A stretch of 64,000 nt of DNA from Sympetrum striolatum (Eukaryota > Arthropoda > Insecta > Odonata > Libellulidae): the NCBI GenBank assembly GCA_947579665.1, contig OX388352.1, forward strand, positions 34,714,216 to 34,778,215. Reading direction: 5' to 3'. How positions within the stretch are numbered: position 1 is the first letter of the stretch; every line of letters starts with the position of its first letter. The position numbers were made by a program, and so were the translations under genes. Shown piece after piece: positions 7,591 through 21,982 of this stretch. The notes under the pieces were generated by a model. That model was not told the origin of the DNA, did not search any database, and was given only the letters and a program-made list of their open reading frames with translations.

Positions 7591-9250
7591 CCTAAAAAAG
7601 AGACATGTATCAATAAACGAAAATATATTACAAAAATACACTTGCAAGAAAATTTAGAGTATAGAAATTGAATAACTGTTTCAGTAGTAATACTATGTTA
7701 AATTAAGTATAGGAGAACGATATTCACGTGTACACTGGATTGGCAGCTCTGATTCCGTTAGAGGCTTCTCCTGCATCCAGTTTAGTCCTTACTTCTGTGG
7801 AGACGACTGATACTACTCCTTCCCTAAATCAGAGATACATATCAATAAACGAAAATATATTACAAAAATATACTTCCAAGAAAATTTAGAATATTGAAAT
7901 TGAATAACTGTTTCAGGGTTAATACTATGTTAAATTAAGTATACGAGTATAATATTCACATGTTCATTGGATTGGCAGCCCTGATTCCGTTTGAGACTTC
8001 TCCTGCACCCAGTTTAGTCCTTACTTCTGTGGAGACGACAGTTACTTCTCCTTCCCTAAAACAGAGACATGTATCAATAAACGAAAATATATTACAAAAA
8101 TATACTTCCAAGAAAATTTAGAATATTGAAACTGAATAACTGTTTCAGGGTTAATACTATGTTCAATTAAGTATACGAGTACAATATTCACGTGCTCACT
8201 GGATTGGCAGCTCTGATTCCGTTAGAGAGTACTCCTGCATCCAATTTAGTCCTTACTTCTGTGGAGATGAATGTTACTACTCCTACCCTAAAACAGAGAC
8301 ATGTATCAATAAACGAAAATATATTACAAAAATATACTTCCAAGAATATTTAGAATATTGAAATTGAATAACTGTTTCAGGAGTAATACTATGTTAAATT
8401 AAGTATACGAGTGCAATATTCACGTATTCACTGGATTGGCAGCTCTGATTCCGTTAGAGGCTTCACCTGCATCCAGTTTAGTTCTTACATCTGTGGAGAC
8501 GACTGTTAATACTCCTTCCCTAAAACAGGAATATGTATCAATAAACGAAAATATATTACAAAAATATACTTCCAAGAATATTTAGAATATTGAAATTGAA
8601 TAACTGTTTCAGGAATAATACTATGTTAAATTAAGTATAGGAGAACAATATTCACGTGTTCACTGGATTGGCAGCTCTGATTTCGTAAGAGACATCTCCT
8701 GCACCCAGTTTAGTCCTTACTTCTGTGGAGACGAATGTTACTACTCCTACCCTAAAACAGAGACATGTATCAATAAACGAAAATATATTACAAAAATATA
8801 CTTCCAAGAATATTTAGAATATTGAAATTGAATAACTGTTTCAGGAGTAATACTATGTTAAATTAAGTATACGAGTGCAATATTCACGTATTCACTGGAT
8901 TGGCAGCTCTGATTACGTTAGAGGCTTCACCTGCATCCAGTTTAGTTCCTACATCTGTGGAGACGACTGTTAATACTCCTTCCCTAAAACAGAAACATGT
9001 ATCAATAAACGAAAATATATTACAAAAATATACTTCCAAGAATATTTAGAATATTGAAATTGAATAACTGTTTCAGGAATAATACTATGTTAAATTAAGT
9101 ATAGGAGAACAATATTCACGTGTTCACTGGATTGGCAGCTCTGATTTCGTAAGAGACATCTCCTGCACCCAGTTTTGTCCTTACGTCTGTGGAGACGACT
9201 GTTACTAATCCTTCCCTAAAACAGAGACATGTATCAATAAATGAAAATAT
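7590..9250 (+). repeat. Higher-order block copied at about 12,230 and 19,400
   Basis: Diagnostic strings ACTTGCAAGAAAATTTAGAG, TTCAGTAGTAATACTATG, ACATGTTCATTGGATTGGC and GAGAGTACTCCTGCATCC occur here in the same order as from about 12,230 and from about 19,400. The offset to the second copy is about 4,639 bp (20 monomers) at first. It falls to 4,174 bp after this copy's extra internal two-monomer duplication (8,400-8,870 resembles 8,870-9,330). Confidence 0.7.
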
Positions 9251-12200
9251 ATTAAAAAATATACTTCCAAGAAAATTTAGAATATTGAAATTGAATAACT
9301 GTTTCAGGGTTAATACTATGTTAAATTAAGTATACGAGTACAATATTCACGTGTTCACTGGATTGGCAGCTCTGATTCCGTTAGAGACTACTCCTGCATC
9401 CAATTTAGTCCTTACTTCTGTGGAGACGAATGTTACTACTCCTACCCTAAAACAGAGACATGAATCAATAAATGAAAATATATTACAAAAATATACTTCC
9501 AAGAAAATTTAGAATATTGAAATTGAATAACTGTTTCACGAGTAATACTATGTTAAATTAAGTATACGAGTACAATATTCACGTGTTCACTGGATTGGCA
9601 GCTCTGATTCCGTTAGAGACTACTCCTGCATCCAATTTAGTCCTTACTTCAGTGGAGATGACTGTTACTACTCCTTCCCTAAAACAGAGAATGAATAAAT
9701 AAACGAAAATATATTACAAAAATATACTTCCAAGAAAATTTAGAATATTGAAATTGAATAACTTTTTCAGGGTTAGTACTATGTTAAATTAAGTATACGA
9801 GTACAATATTCACGTGTTCACTGGATTGGCAGCTCTGATTCCGTTAGAGACTTCTCCTGCACCCAGTTTAGTCCTTAAGTCTTTTGAGACGACTGTTACT
9901 ACTCCTTCCCTAAAAAAGAGACATGTATCAATAAAGAAAATATATTACAAAATTATACTTCCAAGAAAATTTAGAATATTGAAATTGAATAACTGTTTCA
10001 GGGTTAATACTATGTTAAATTAAGTATAGGAGTACAATATTCACGTGTTCACTGGATTGGCAGCTCTGATTCCGTTAGAGGCTTCTCCTGCATCCAGTTT
10101 AGTCCTTACTTCTGTGGAGATGACTGTTACTACTCTTTCCCTAAAACAGAGACATGTATCAATAAATGAAAATATATTAGAAAAATATACTTCCAAGAAA
10201 ATTTAGAATATTCAAATTGAATAACTGTTTCAGGGTTAATACTATGTTAAATTAAGTATACGAGTACAATATTCACGTGTTCACTGGATTGGCAGCTCTG
10301 ATTCCGTTACAGACTTCTCCTGAACCCAGTTTAGTCCTTACGTCTGTGGTGACAACTGTTACTTATCCTTCCCTAAAACAGAGACATGTATCAATAAACG
10401 AAAATATATTACAAAAATATATTTCCAAGAAAATTTAGAATTTTGAAACTGAATAACTGTTTCAGGGTTAATACTATGTTAAATTAAGTATACGAGTGCA
10501 ATATTCACGTGTTCACTGGATTGGCAGCTCTGATTCTGTAAGAGACTTCTCCTGCACCCACTTCAGTCCTTACGTCGGTGGAGACGACTGTTACTACTCC
10601 TACCCTAAAACAGAGACATGTATCAATAAATGAAAATATATTACAAAAATATACTTCCAAGAAAATTTAGAATTTTGAAATTGAATAACTGTTTCACGAG
10701 TAATACTATGTTAAATTAAGTATAGGAGTACAATATTCACGTGTTCACTGGATTGGCAGCTCTGATTCCGTTAGAGGCTTCTCCTGCACCCAGTTTAGTC
10801 CTTACTTCTGTGGAGACGACTGTTACTACTCCTTCCCTAAAACAGAGACATGTATCAATAAATGAAAATATATTACAAAAATATACTTCCAAGAAAATTT
10901 AGAATATTGAAATTTAATAACTGTTTCGGGGTTAATACTATGTTAAATTAAGTATGCGAGTACAATATTCACGTGTTCACTGGATTGGCAGCTCTGATTC
11001 CGTTAGAGACTACTCCTGCATCCAATTTAGTCCATACGTCTGTGGAGACGACTGTTACTAATCCTTCCCTAAAACAGAGACATGTGTCAATAAACAAAAG
11101 TATATTTAAAAAATATACTTCCAAGATTATTTAGAATATTGAAATTGAATAACTGTTTCAGGAGTAATACTATGTTAATTAAGTATACGAGTGCAATATT
11201 CACGTGTTCACTGGATTGGCAGCTCTGATTCCGTTAGAGGCTTCACCTACATCCAGTTTAGTTCTTACATCTGTGGAGACGACTGTTAATACTCCTTCCC
11301 TAAAACAGAAACATGTATCAATAAACGAAAATATATTACAAAAATATACTTCCAAGAATATATAGAATATTGAAATTGAATAACTGTTTCAGGGTTAATA
11401 CTATGTTAAATTAAGTATAGGAGTACAATATTCACGTGTTCACTGGATTGGCAGCTCTGATTCCGTTAGAGACTTCTCCTGCATCCAATTTAGTCCTTAC
11501 TTTTTGGAGACGAATGTTTCTACTCCTACCCTAAAACAGAGACATGTATCAATAAACGAAAATATATTACAAAAATATACTTCCAAGAAAATTTAGAATA
11601 TTGACATTGAATAACTGTTTCAGGGTTAATACTACGTTAAATTAAGTATATGAGTACAATATTCACGTCTTCACTAGATTGGCATCTCTGATTCCGTTAG
11701 AGACTTCTTCTGCATCCAGTTTAGCCCTTACTTCAGTGGAGACGACTGTTACTTCTCCTTCCCTAAAACAGAGACATGTATCAATAAACGAAAATATATT
11801 ACAAAATTATACTTCCAAGAAAATTTAGAATATTGAAATTGAATAAATGTTATGGGGTTAATACTATGTTAAATTAAGTATACCAGTACAATATTCACGT
11901 GTTCACTGGATTGGCAGCTCTGATTCCGTTAGAGACTTGTCCTGCACCCAATTTAGTCCTTACGTCTGCTGAGACGCCTGTTACTAATCCTTCCCTAAAA
12001 CAGAGACATGTATCAATAAATAAAATATATTACAAAAATATACTTCCAAGAAAACTTAGAATATAGAAATTGAATAACTGTTTCAGGGTTAATACTATGT
12101 TAAACTAAGTATATGAGTACAATATTCACGTGTTCACTGGATTTGCAGCTCTGATTCCGTTAGAGACTTCTCCTGCACCCAGTTTAGTCATTACGTGTGT

Positions 12201-13935
12201 TGAGACGACTGTTACTACTCCTTCCCTAAAAAAGAGACATGTATCAATAAACGAAAATATATTACAAAAATACACTTGCAAGAAAATTTAGAGTATAGAA
12301 ATTGAATAACTGTTTCAGTAGTAATACTATGTTAAATTAAGTATAGGAGAACGATATTCACGTGTTCACTGGATTGGAGCTTCTCTGATTCCGTTAGAGG
12401 CTTCTCCTGCATCCAGTTTAGTCCTTACTTCTGTGGAGACGACTGATACTACTCCTTCCCTAAATCAGAGATACGTATCAATAAACGAAAATATATTACA
12501 AAAATATACTTCCAAGAAAATTTAGAATATTGAAATTGAATTACTGTTTCAGGGTTAATACTATGTTAAATTAAGTATACGAGTATAATATTCACATGTT
12601 CATTGGATTGGCAGCCCTGATTCCGTTTGAGACTTCTCCTGCACCCAGTTTAGTCCTTACTTCTGTGGAGACGACTGTTACTTCTCCTTCCCTAAAACAG
12701 AGACATGTATCAATAAACGAAAATATATTACAAAAATATACTTCCAAGAAAATTTAGAATATTGAAACTGAATAACTGTTTCAGGGTTAATACTATGTTC
12801 AATTAAGTATACGAGTACAATATTCACGTGTTCACTGGATTGGCAGCTCTGATTCCGTTAGAGAGTACTCCTGCATCCAATTTAGTCCTTACTTCTGTGG
12901 AGACGAATGTTACTACTCCTACCCTAAAACAGAGACATGTATCAATAAACGAAAATATATTACAAAAATATACTTCCAAGAATATTTAGAATATTGAAAT
13001 TGAATAACTGTTTCAGGAGTAATACTATGTTAAATTAAGTATACGAGTGCAATATTCACGTATTCACTGGATTGGCAGCTCTGATTCCGTTAGAGGCTTC
13101 ACCTGCATCCAGTTTAGTTCTTACATCTGTGGAGACGACTGTTAATACTCCTTCCCTAAAACAGAAACATGTATCAATAAACGAAAATATATTACAAAAA
13201 TATACTTCCAAGAATATTTAGAATATTGAAATTGAATAACTGTTTCAGGAATAATACTATGTTAAATTAAGTATAGGAGAACAATATTCACGTGTTCACT
13301 GGATTGGCAGCTCTGATTTGGTTAGAGACATCTCCTGCACCCAGTTTTGTCCTTACGTCTGTGGAGACGACTGTTACTAATCCTTCCCTAAAACAGAGAC
13401 ATGTATCAATAAATGAAAATATATTAAAAAATATACTTCCAAGAAAATTTAGAATATTGAAATTGAATAACTGTTTAAGGGTTAATACTATGTTAAATTA
13501 AGTATACGAGTACAATATTCACGTGTTCACTGGATTGGCAGCTCTGATTCCGTTAGAGACTACTCCTGCATCCAATTTAGTCCTATTTCTGTGGAGACGA
13601 ATGTTACTACTCCTACCCTAAAACAGAGACATGTATCAATAAATGAAAATATATTACAAAAATATACTTCCAAGAAAATTTAGAATATTGAAATTGAATA
13701 ACTGTTTCACGAGTAATACTATGTAAAATTAAGTATACGAGTACTATATTCACGCGTTCACTGGATTGGCAGCTCTGATTCCGTTAGAGACTACTCCTGC
13801 ATCCAATTTAGTCCTTACTTCAGTGGAGATGACTGTTACTACTCCTTCCCTAAAACAGAGAATGAATAAATAAACGAAAATATATTACAAAAATATACTT
13901 CCAAGAAAATTTAGAATATTGAAATTGAATAACTG
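9250..13935 (+). repeat. Higher-order block, copy 1 of a 7,173-bp-offset duplication
   Basis: Nearly base-for-base the same as about 16,425-21,108 at a constant offset of 7,173 bp (31 monomer lengths). Matching landmarks include 9,814/16,987, 11,078/18,251 (AGACATGTGTCAATAAAC) and 13,292/20,465. Only scattered substitutions separate them by eye, so this roughly 4.7-kb (20-monomer) segment was duplicated as a block. The match ends at about 13,935, where this copy reads GGGTAAATACAATG and the other GGGTAAGTACTATG. Confidence 0.8.
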
Positions 13936-14564
13936 TTTCAGGGTAAATACAATGTTAAATTGAATATACGAGTATAATATTCACATGTTCACTGGATTGG
14001 CAGCCCTGATTCCGTTTGAGACTTCTCCTGCACCCAGTTTAGTCCTTACTTTTGTGGAGACAACTGTTACTTCTCCTTCCCTAAAACAGAGACATGTATC
14101 AATAAACGAAAATATATTACAAAAATATACTTCCAAGAAAATTTAGAATCTTGAAACTGAATAACTGTTTCAGGGTTAATACTATGTTCAATTAAGTATA
14201 CGAGTACAATATTCAGGTGTTCACTGGATTGGCAGCTCTGATTCCGTTAGAGAGTACTCCTGCATCCAATTTAGTCCTTACTTCTGTGGAGACGAATGTT
14301 ACTACTCCTACCCTAAAACAGAGACATGTATCAATCAACGAAAATATAGTACAAAAATATACTTCCAAGAATATTTAGAATATTGAAATTGAATAACTGT
14401 TTCAGGAGTAATACTATGTTAAATTAAGTATACGAGTACAATATTCACGTGTTCACTGGATTGGCAATTCTGATTTCGTAAGAGACATCTCCTGCACCCA
14501 GTTTAGTCCATACGTCTGTGGAGACGACTGTTACTAATCCTTCACTAAAACAGAGACATGTATC

Positions 14565-16200
14565 AATAAATGAAAATTTATTACAAAAATATACTTCCAA
14601 GAAAATTTAGAATATTGAAATTGAATAACTGTTTCAGGGTTAATACTATGTTAAATTAAGTTTATGAGTACAATATTCACGTGTTCACTGGATTGGCAGC
14701 TCTGATTTCGTTAGAGGCTTCACCTGCATCCAGTTTAGTCCTTACTTCTGTGGAGACGACTGTTACTACTCCTTCTCTAAAACAGAATCATGTATCAATA
14801 AACGAAAATATATTACAAAAATAGACTTCAAAGAAAATTTAGAATATTGAAATTGAATAACTCTTTCAGGAGTAATACTATGTTAAATTAAGTTTACGAG
14901 TACAATATTCACGTGTTCACTAGATTTGCAGCTCTGATTTCGTTAGAGACATCTCCTGCACCCAGTTTAATCCTTACATCTGTGGAGACGATTGTTACTA
15001 ATCCATCCCTAAAACAGAGACATGTATCAATAAACGAAAATATATTACAAAAATATACTTCAAAGAAAATTTAGAATTTTGAAATTGAATAACTGATTCA
15101 GGGTTAATACTATGTTAAATTAAGTATACGAGTACAATATTCACGTGTTCACTGGATTGGCAGATTGATTCCGTTAGAGGCTTCTCCTGCATCCAGTTTA
15201 GTCCTTAATTCTGTGGTGACGACTGATAATACTCCTTCCGTAAAACAGAGACATGTATCAATAAACAAAAATATACTTCCAAGAATTTTTAGAATATTGA
15301 AATTGAATAACTGTTTCAGGGTTAATACTATGTTAAATTATATATACGAGTACAATATTCACGTGTTCACTGGATTGGCAGCTCTGATTCCGTTAGAGAC
15401 TTCTCCTGCACCCAGTTTAGTCCTTACGTCTGCTGAGACGACTGTTACTAATCCTTCCCTAAAACAGAGACATGTATCAATAAACGAAAATATATTACAA
15501 AAATATACTTCCAAGAAAATTTAGAATATTGAAATTGAAAAACTGTGTCAGGGTTAATACTATGTTAAATTAAGGATACGAGTACAATATTCACGTCTTC
15601 ACAGGATTGGCAGCTCTGATTCCGTTAGAGACTTCTCCTGCACCCAGTTTAGTCCTAACGTCTGTTGAGACGACTGTTACTACTCCTTCCCTAAAACAGA
15701 GACATGTATCAATAAACGAAAATATATTACAAAAATATACTTCCAAAAAATTTTAGAATATTGAAATGGAAAAACTGTTTCAGGGTTAATACTATGTTAA
15801 ATTAAGTATAGGAGTACAATATTCACGTGTTCACTGGATTGGCAGCTCTGATTCCGTTAGAGGCTTCTCCTGCATCCAGTTTAGTCCTTACTTGTGTGGA
15901 GAAGACTGTTACTACTCCTTCCCTAAAACAGAGACATGTATCAATAAACGAAAATATATTACAAAAATATACATCCAAGAAAATTTAGAATATTGAAATT
16001 GAATAACTGTTTCAGGGTTAATACTATGTTAAATTAAGTATACGAGTACAATATTCACCTGTTCACTGGATTGGCAGCTCTGATTCCGTTAGAGACTTCT
16101 CCTGCACCCAGTTTAGTCCTTACGTCTGCTGAGACGACTGTTACTAATCATTCCCTAACACAGAGAAATGTATCAATAAACGTAAATATATTACAAAAAT
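14565..16200 (+). repeat. Seven-monomer block, copy 1 of a 9,720-bp-offset duplication
   Basis: Matches about 24,285-25,920 at a fixed offset of 9,720 bp (42 monomers). Shared rare variants include GAAAATTTATTACAAAAATA (14,573/24,293), the shortened GGCAGATTGATTCCG (15,160/24,880), a TATATATACGAG variant, and CTAACACAGAGAAATG (16,155/25,875). Outside these limits the two regions belong to different neighbourhoods, so the ends are exchange junctions. Confidence 0.8.
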
Positions 16201-16424
16201 ATACTTCCAAGAAAATTTAGAATATTGAAATTGAAAAACTGTTTCAGGGTTAATACTATGTTAAATTAAGTATACGAGTACAATATTCACGTGTTCACTG
16301 GATTGGCAGCTCTGATTTCGTAAGAGACAACTCCTGCACCCAGTTTAGTCCTTACGTCTGTGGAGACGACTGTTACTAATCCTTCCCTAAAACAGAGACA
16401 TGTATCAATAAATGAAAATATATT

Positions 16425-19400
16425 ACAAAAATATACTTCCAAAACAATTTTAAATATTGAAATTGAATAACTGATTCAGGGTTAATACAATGTTAAATTA
16501 AGTATACGAGTACAATATTCACGTGTTCACTGGATTGGCAGCTCTGATTCCGTTAGAGACTACTCCTGCATCCAATTTGGTCCTTACTTCTGTGGAGACG
16601 AATGTTACTACTCCTACCCTAAAACAGAGACATGTATCAATAAATGAAAATATATTACAAAAATATACTTCCAAGAAAATTTAGAATATTGAAATTGAAT
16701 AACTGTTTCACGAGTAATACTATGTTAAATTAAGTATACGAGTACAATATTCACGTGTTCACTGGATTGGCAGCTCTGATTCCGTTAGAGACTACTCCTG
16801 CATCCAATTTAGTCCTTACTTCAGTGGAGATGACTGTTACTACTCCTTCCCTAAAACAGAGACATGTATCAATAAACGAAAATATATTACAAAAATATAC
16901 TTCCAAGAAAATTTAGAATATTGAAATTGAATAACTTTTTCAGGGTTAGTACTATGTTAAATTAAGTATACGAGTACAATATTCACGTGTTCACTGGATT
17001 GGCAGCTCTGATTCCGTTAGAGACTTCTCCTGCACCCAGTTTAGTCCTTAAGTCTTTTGAGACGACTGTTACTACTCCTTCCCTAAAAAAGAGACATGTA
17101 TCAATAAAGAAAATATATTACAAAATTATACTTCCAAGAAAATTTAGAATATTGAAATTGAATAACTGTTTCAGGGTTAATACTATGTTAAATTAAGTAT
17201 AGGAGTACAATATTCACGTGTTCACTGGATTGGTAGCTCTGATTCCGTTAGAGGCTTCTCCTGCATCCAGTTTAGTCCTTATTTCTGTGGAGATGACTGT
17301 TACTACTCTTTCCCTAAAACAGAGACATGTATCAATAAATGAAAATATATTAGAAAAATATACTTCCAAGAAAATTTAGAATATTCAAATTGAATAAATG
17401 TTTCAGGGTTAATACTATGTTAAATTAAGTATACGAGTACAATATTCACGTGTTCACTGGATTGGCAGCTCTGATTCCGTTACAGACTTCTCCTGAACCC
17501 AGTTTAGTCCTTACGTCTGTGGTGACAACTGTTACTTATCCTTCCCTAAAACAGAGACATGTATCAATAAACGAAAATATATTACAAAAATATATTTCCA
17601 GGAAAATTTAGAATTTTGAAACTGAATAACTGTTTCAGGGTTAATACTATGTTAAATTAAGTATACGAGTGCAATATTCACGTGTTCACTGGATTGGCAG
17701 CTCTGATTCTGTAAGAGACTTCTCCTGCACCCACTTCAGTCCTTACGTCGGTGGAGACGACTGTTACTACTCCTACCCTAAAACAGAGACATGTATCAAT
17801 AAATGAAAATATATTACAAAAATATACTTCCAAGAAAATTTAGAATTTTGAAATTGAATAACTGTATCACGAGTAATACTATGTTAAATTAAGTATAGGA
17901 GTACAATATTCACGTGTTCACTGGATTGGCAGCTCTGATTCCGTTAGAGGCTTCTCCTGCATCCAGTTTAGTCCTTACTTCTGTGGAGACGACTGTTACT
18001 ACTCCTTCCCTAAAACAGAGACATGTATCAATAAATGAAAATATATTACAAAAATATACTTCCAAGAAAATTTAGAATATTGAAATTTAATAACTGTTTC
18101 GGGGTTAATACTATGTTAAATTAAGTATGCGAGTACAATATTCACGTGTTCACTGGATTGGCAGCTCTGATTCCGTTAGAGACTACTCCTGCATCCAATT
18201 TAGTCCATACGTCTGTGGAGACGACTGTTACTAATCCTTCCCTAAAACAGAGACATGTGTCAATAAACAAAAATATATTTAAAAAATATACTTCCAAGAT
18301 TATTTAGAATATTGAAATTGAATAACTGTTTCAGGAGTAATACTATGTTAATTAAGTATACGAGTGCAATATTCACGTGTTCACTGGATTGGCAGCTCTG
18401 ATTCCGTTAGAGGCTTCACCTACATCCAGTTTAGTTCTTACATCTGTGGAGACGACTGTTAATACTCCTTCCCTAAAACAGAAACATGTATCAATAAACG
18501 AAAATATATTACAAAAATATACTTCCAAGAATATATAGAATATTGAAATTGAATAACTGTTTCAGGGTTAATACTATGTTAAATTAAGTATAGGAGTACA
18601 ATATTCACGGGTTCACTGGATTGGCAGCTCTGATTCCGTTAGAGACTTCTCCTGCATCTAATTTAGTCCTTACTTTTTGGAGACGAATGTTTCTACTCCT
18701 ACCCTAAAACAGAGACATGTATCAATAAACGAAAATATATTACAAAAATATACTTCCAAGAAAATTTAGAATATTGAAATTGAATAACTGTTTCAGGGTT
18801 AATACTACGTTAAATTAAGTATATGAGTTCAATATTCACGTCTTCACTAGATTGGCATCTCTGATTCCGTTAGAGACTTCTTCTGCATCCAGTTTAGCCC
18901 TTACTTCAGTGGAGACGACTGTTACTTCTCCTTCCCTAAAACAGAGACATGTATCAATAAACGAAAATATATTACAAAATTATACTTCCAAGAAAATTTA
19001 GAATATTGAAATTGAATAAATGTTATGGGGTTAATACTATGTTAAATTAAGTATACCAGTACAATATTCATGTGTTCACTAGATTGGCAGCTCTGATTCC
19101 GTTAGAGACTTGTCCTGCACCCAATTTAGTCCTTATGTCTGCTGAGACGCCTGTTACTAATCCTTCCCTAAAACAGAGACATGTATCAATAAATAAAATA
19201 TATTACAAAAATATACTTCCAAGAAAACTTAGAATATAGAAATTGAATAACTGTTTCAGGGTTAATACTATGTTAAATTAAGTATATGAGTACAATATTC
19301 ACGTGTTCACTGGATTTGCAGCTCTGATTCCGTTAGAGAATTCTCCTGCACCCAGTTTAGTCATTACGTGTGTTGAGACGACTGTTACTACTCCTTCCCT

Positions 19401-21108
19401 AAAAAAGAGACATGTATCAATAAACGAAAATATATTACAAAAATACACTTGCAAGAAAATTTAGAGTATAGAAATTGAATAACTGTTTCAGTAGTAATAC
19501 TATGTTAAATTAAGTATAGGAGAACGATATTCACGTGTTCACTGGATTGGAGCTTCTCTGATTCCGTTAGAGGCTTCTCCTGCATCCAGTTTAGTCCTTA
19601 CTTCTGTGGAGACGACTGATACTACTCCTTCCCTAAATCAGAGATACGTATCAATAAACGAAAATATATTACAAAAATATACTTCCAAGAAAATTTAGAA
19701 TATTGAAATTGAATTACTGTTTCAGGGTTAATACTATGTTAAATTAAGTATACGAGTATAATATTCACATGTTCATTGGATTGGCAGCCCTGATTCCGTT
19801 TGAGACTTCTCCTGCACCCAGTTTAGTCCTTACTTCTGTGGAGACGACTGTTACTTCTCCTTCCCTAAAACAGAGACATGTATCAATAAACGAAAATATA
19901 TTACAAAAATATACTTCCAAGAAAATTTAGAATATTGAAACTGAATAACTGTTTCAGGGTTAATACTATGTTCAATTAAGTATACGAGTACAATATTCAC
20001 GTGTTCACTGGATTGGCAGCTCTGATTCCGTTAGAGAGTACTCCTGCATCCAATTTAGTCCTTACTTCTGTGGAGACGAATGTTACTACTCCTACCCTAA
20101 AACAGAGACATGTATCAATAAACGAAAATATATTACAAAAATATACTTCCAAGAATATTTAGAATATTGAAATTGAATAACTGTTTCAGGAGTAATACTA
20201 TGTTAAATTAAGTATACGAGTGCAATATTCACGTATTCACTGGATTGGCAGCTCTGATTCCGTTAGAGGCTTCACCTGCATCCAGTTTAGTTCTTACATC
20301 TGTGGAGACGACTGTTAATACTCCTTCCCTAAAACAGAAACATGTATCAATAAACGAAAATATATTACAAAAATATACTTCCAAGAATATTTAGAATATT
20401 GAAATTGAATAACTGTTTCAGGAATAATACTATGTTAAATTAAGTATAGGAGAACAATATTCACGTGTTCACTGGATTGGCAGCTCTGATTTGGTTAGAG
20501 ACATCTCCTGCACCCAGTTTTGTCCTTACGTCTGTGGAGACGACTGTTACTAATCCTTCCCTAAAACAGAGACATGTATCAATAAATGAAAATATATTAA
20601 AAAATATACTTCCAAGAAAATTTAGAATATTGAAATTGAATAACTGTTTAAGGGTTAATACTATGTTAAATTAAGTATACGAGTATAATATTCACGTGTT
20701 CACTGGATTGGCAGCTCTGATTCCGTTTGAGACTACTCCTGCATCCAATTTAGTCCTATTTCTGTGGAGACGAATGTTACTACTCCTACCCTAAAACAGA
20801 GACATGTATCAATAAATGAAAATATATTACAAAAATATACTTCCAAGAAAATTTAGAATATTGAAATTGAATAACTGTTTCACGAGTAATACTATGTAAA
20901 ATTAAGTATACGAGTACTATATTCACGTGTTCACTGGATTGGCAGCTCTGATTCCATTAGAGACTACTCCTGCATCCAATTTAGTCCTTACTTCAGTGGA
21001 GATGACTGTTACTACTCCTTCCCTAAAACAGAGAATGAATAAATAAACGAAAATATATTACAAAAATATACTTCCAAGAAAATTTAGAATATTGAAATTG
21101 AATAACTT
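16425..21108 (+). repeat. Higher-order block, copy 2 of the 7,173-bp-offset duplication
   Basis: Second copy of the block described at 9,250-13,935. One clear difference near its left end is that position 16,861 has the common GACATGTATC, where the first copy has the rare GAATGAATAAATAAAC. This shows local replacement (conversion) at the block edge. Its own internal part, 17,580-19,170, is duplicated again at 21,983-23,573. Confidence 0.8.
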
Positions 21109-21982
21109 TTTCAGGGTAAGTACTATGTTAAATTAAGTATACAAGTACAATATTCACGTGTTCACTGGATTGGCAGCTCTGATTCCGTTAGAGACTTCTC
21201 CTGCACCCAGTTTAGTCTTGAAGTCTTTTGAGACGACTGTTACTACTCCTTCCCTAAAAAAGAGACATTTATCAATAAAGAAAATATATTACAAAATTAT
21301 ACTTCCAAGAAAATTTAGAATATTGAAATTGAATAACTGTTTCAGGGTTAATACTATGTTAAATTAAGTATAGGAGTACAATATTCACGTGTTCACTGGA
21401 TTGGCAGCTCTGATTCCGTTAGAGGGTTCTCCTGCATCCAGCTTAGTCCTTACTTCTGTGGAGACGACTGTTACTACTCCTTCCCTAAAACAGAGACATG
21501 TATCAATAAATGAAAATATATTACAAAAATATACTTCCAAGAAAATTTAGAATATTGAAATTTAATAACTGTTTCGGGGTTAATACTATGTTAAATTAAG
21601 TATACGAGTACAATATTCACGTGTTCACTGGATTGGCAGCTCTGATTCCGTTAGAGACTTCTCCTGCACCCAGTTTAGTCCTTATGTCTGCTGAGACGAC
21701 TGTTACTAATCCTTCCCTAAAACAGAGACATGTATCAATTAACAAAAATATATTACAAAAATATACTTCGAAGAAAATTTAGAATATTGAAATTGAATAA
21801 CTGTTTCAGGAGTAATACTATGTTAAATTAAGTATACGAGTGCATTATTCACGTGTTCACTGGATTGGAAGCTCTGATTCCGTTAGAGACTTCTCCTGCA
21901 CCCAGTTTCGTCCTTAGGTCTGTGGAGACGACTCTTACTAATCCTTCCCTAAAACAGAGACATGTATCAATAAACGAAAATA

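Noticed and set aside
9814..10023. Recurrent 60-75 codon plus-strand frames in the satellite (the FTGLAALIP type)
   Set aside because: They recur because the monomer recurs. They start at GTG/ATG chosen by chance and have no ribosome or splice context. They stop within about one monomer because 232 is not a multiple of three. I treat them as repeat by-products.
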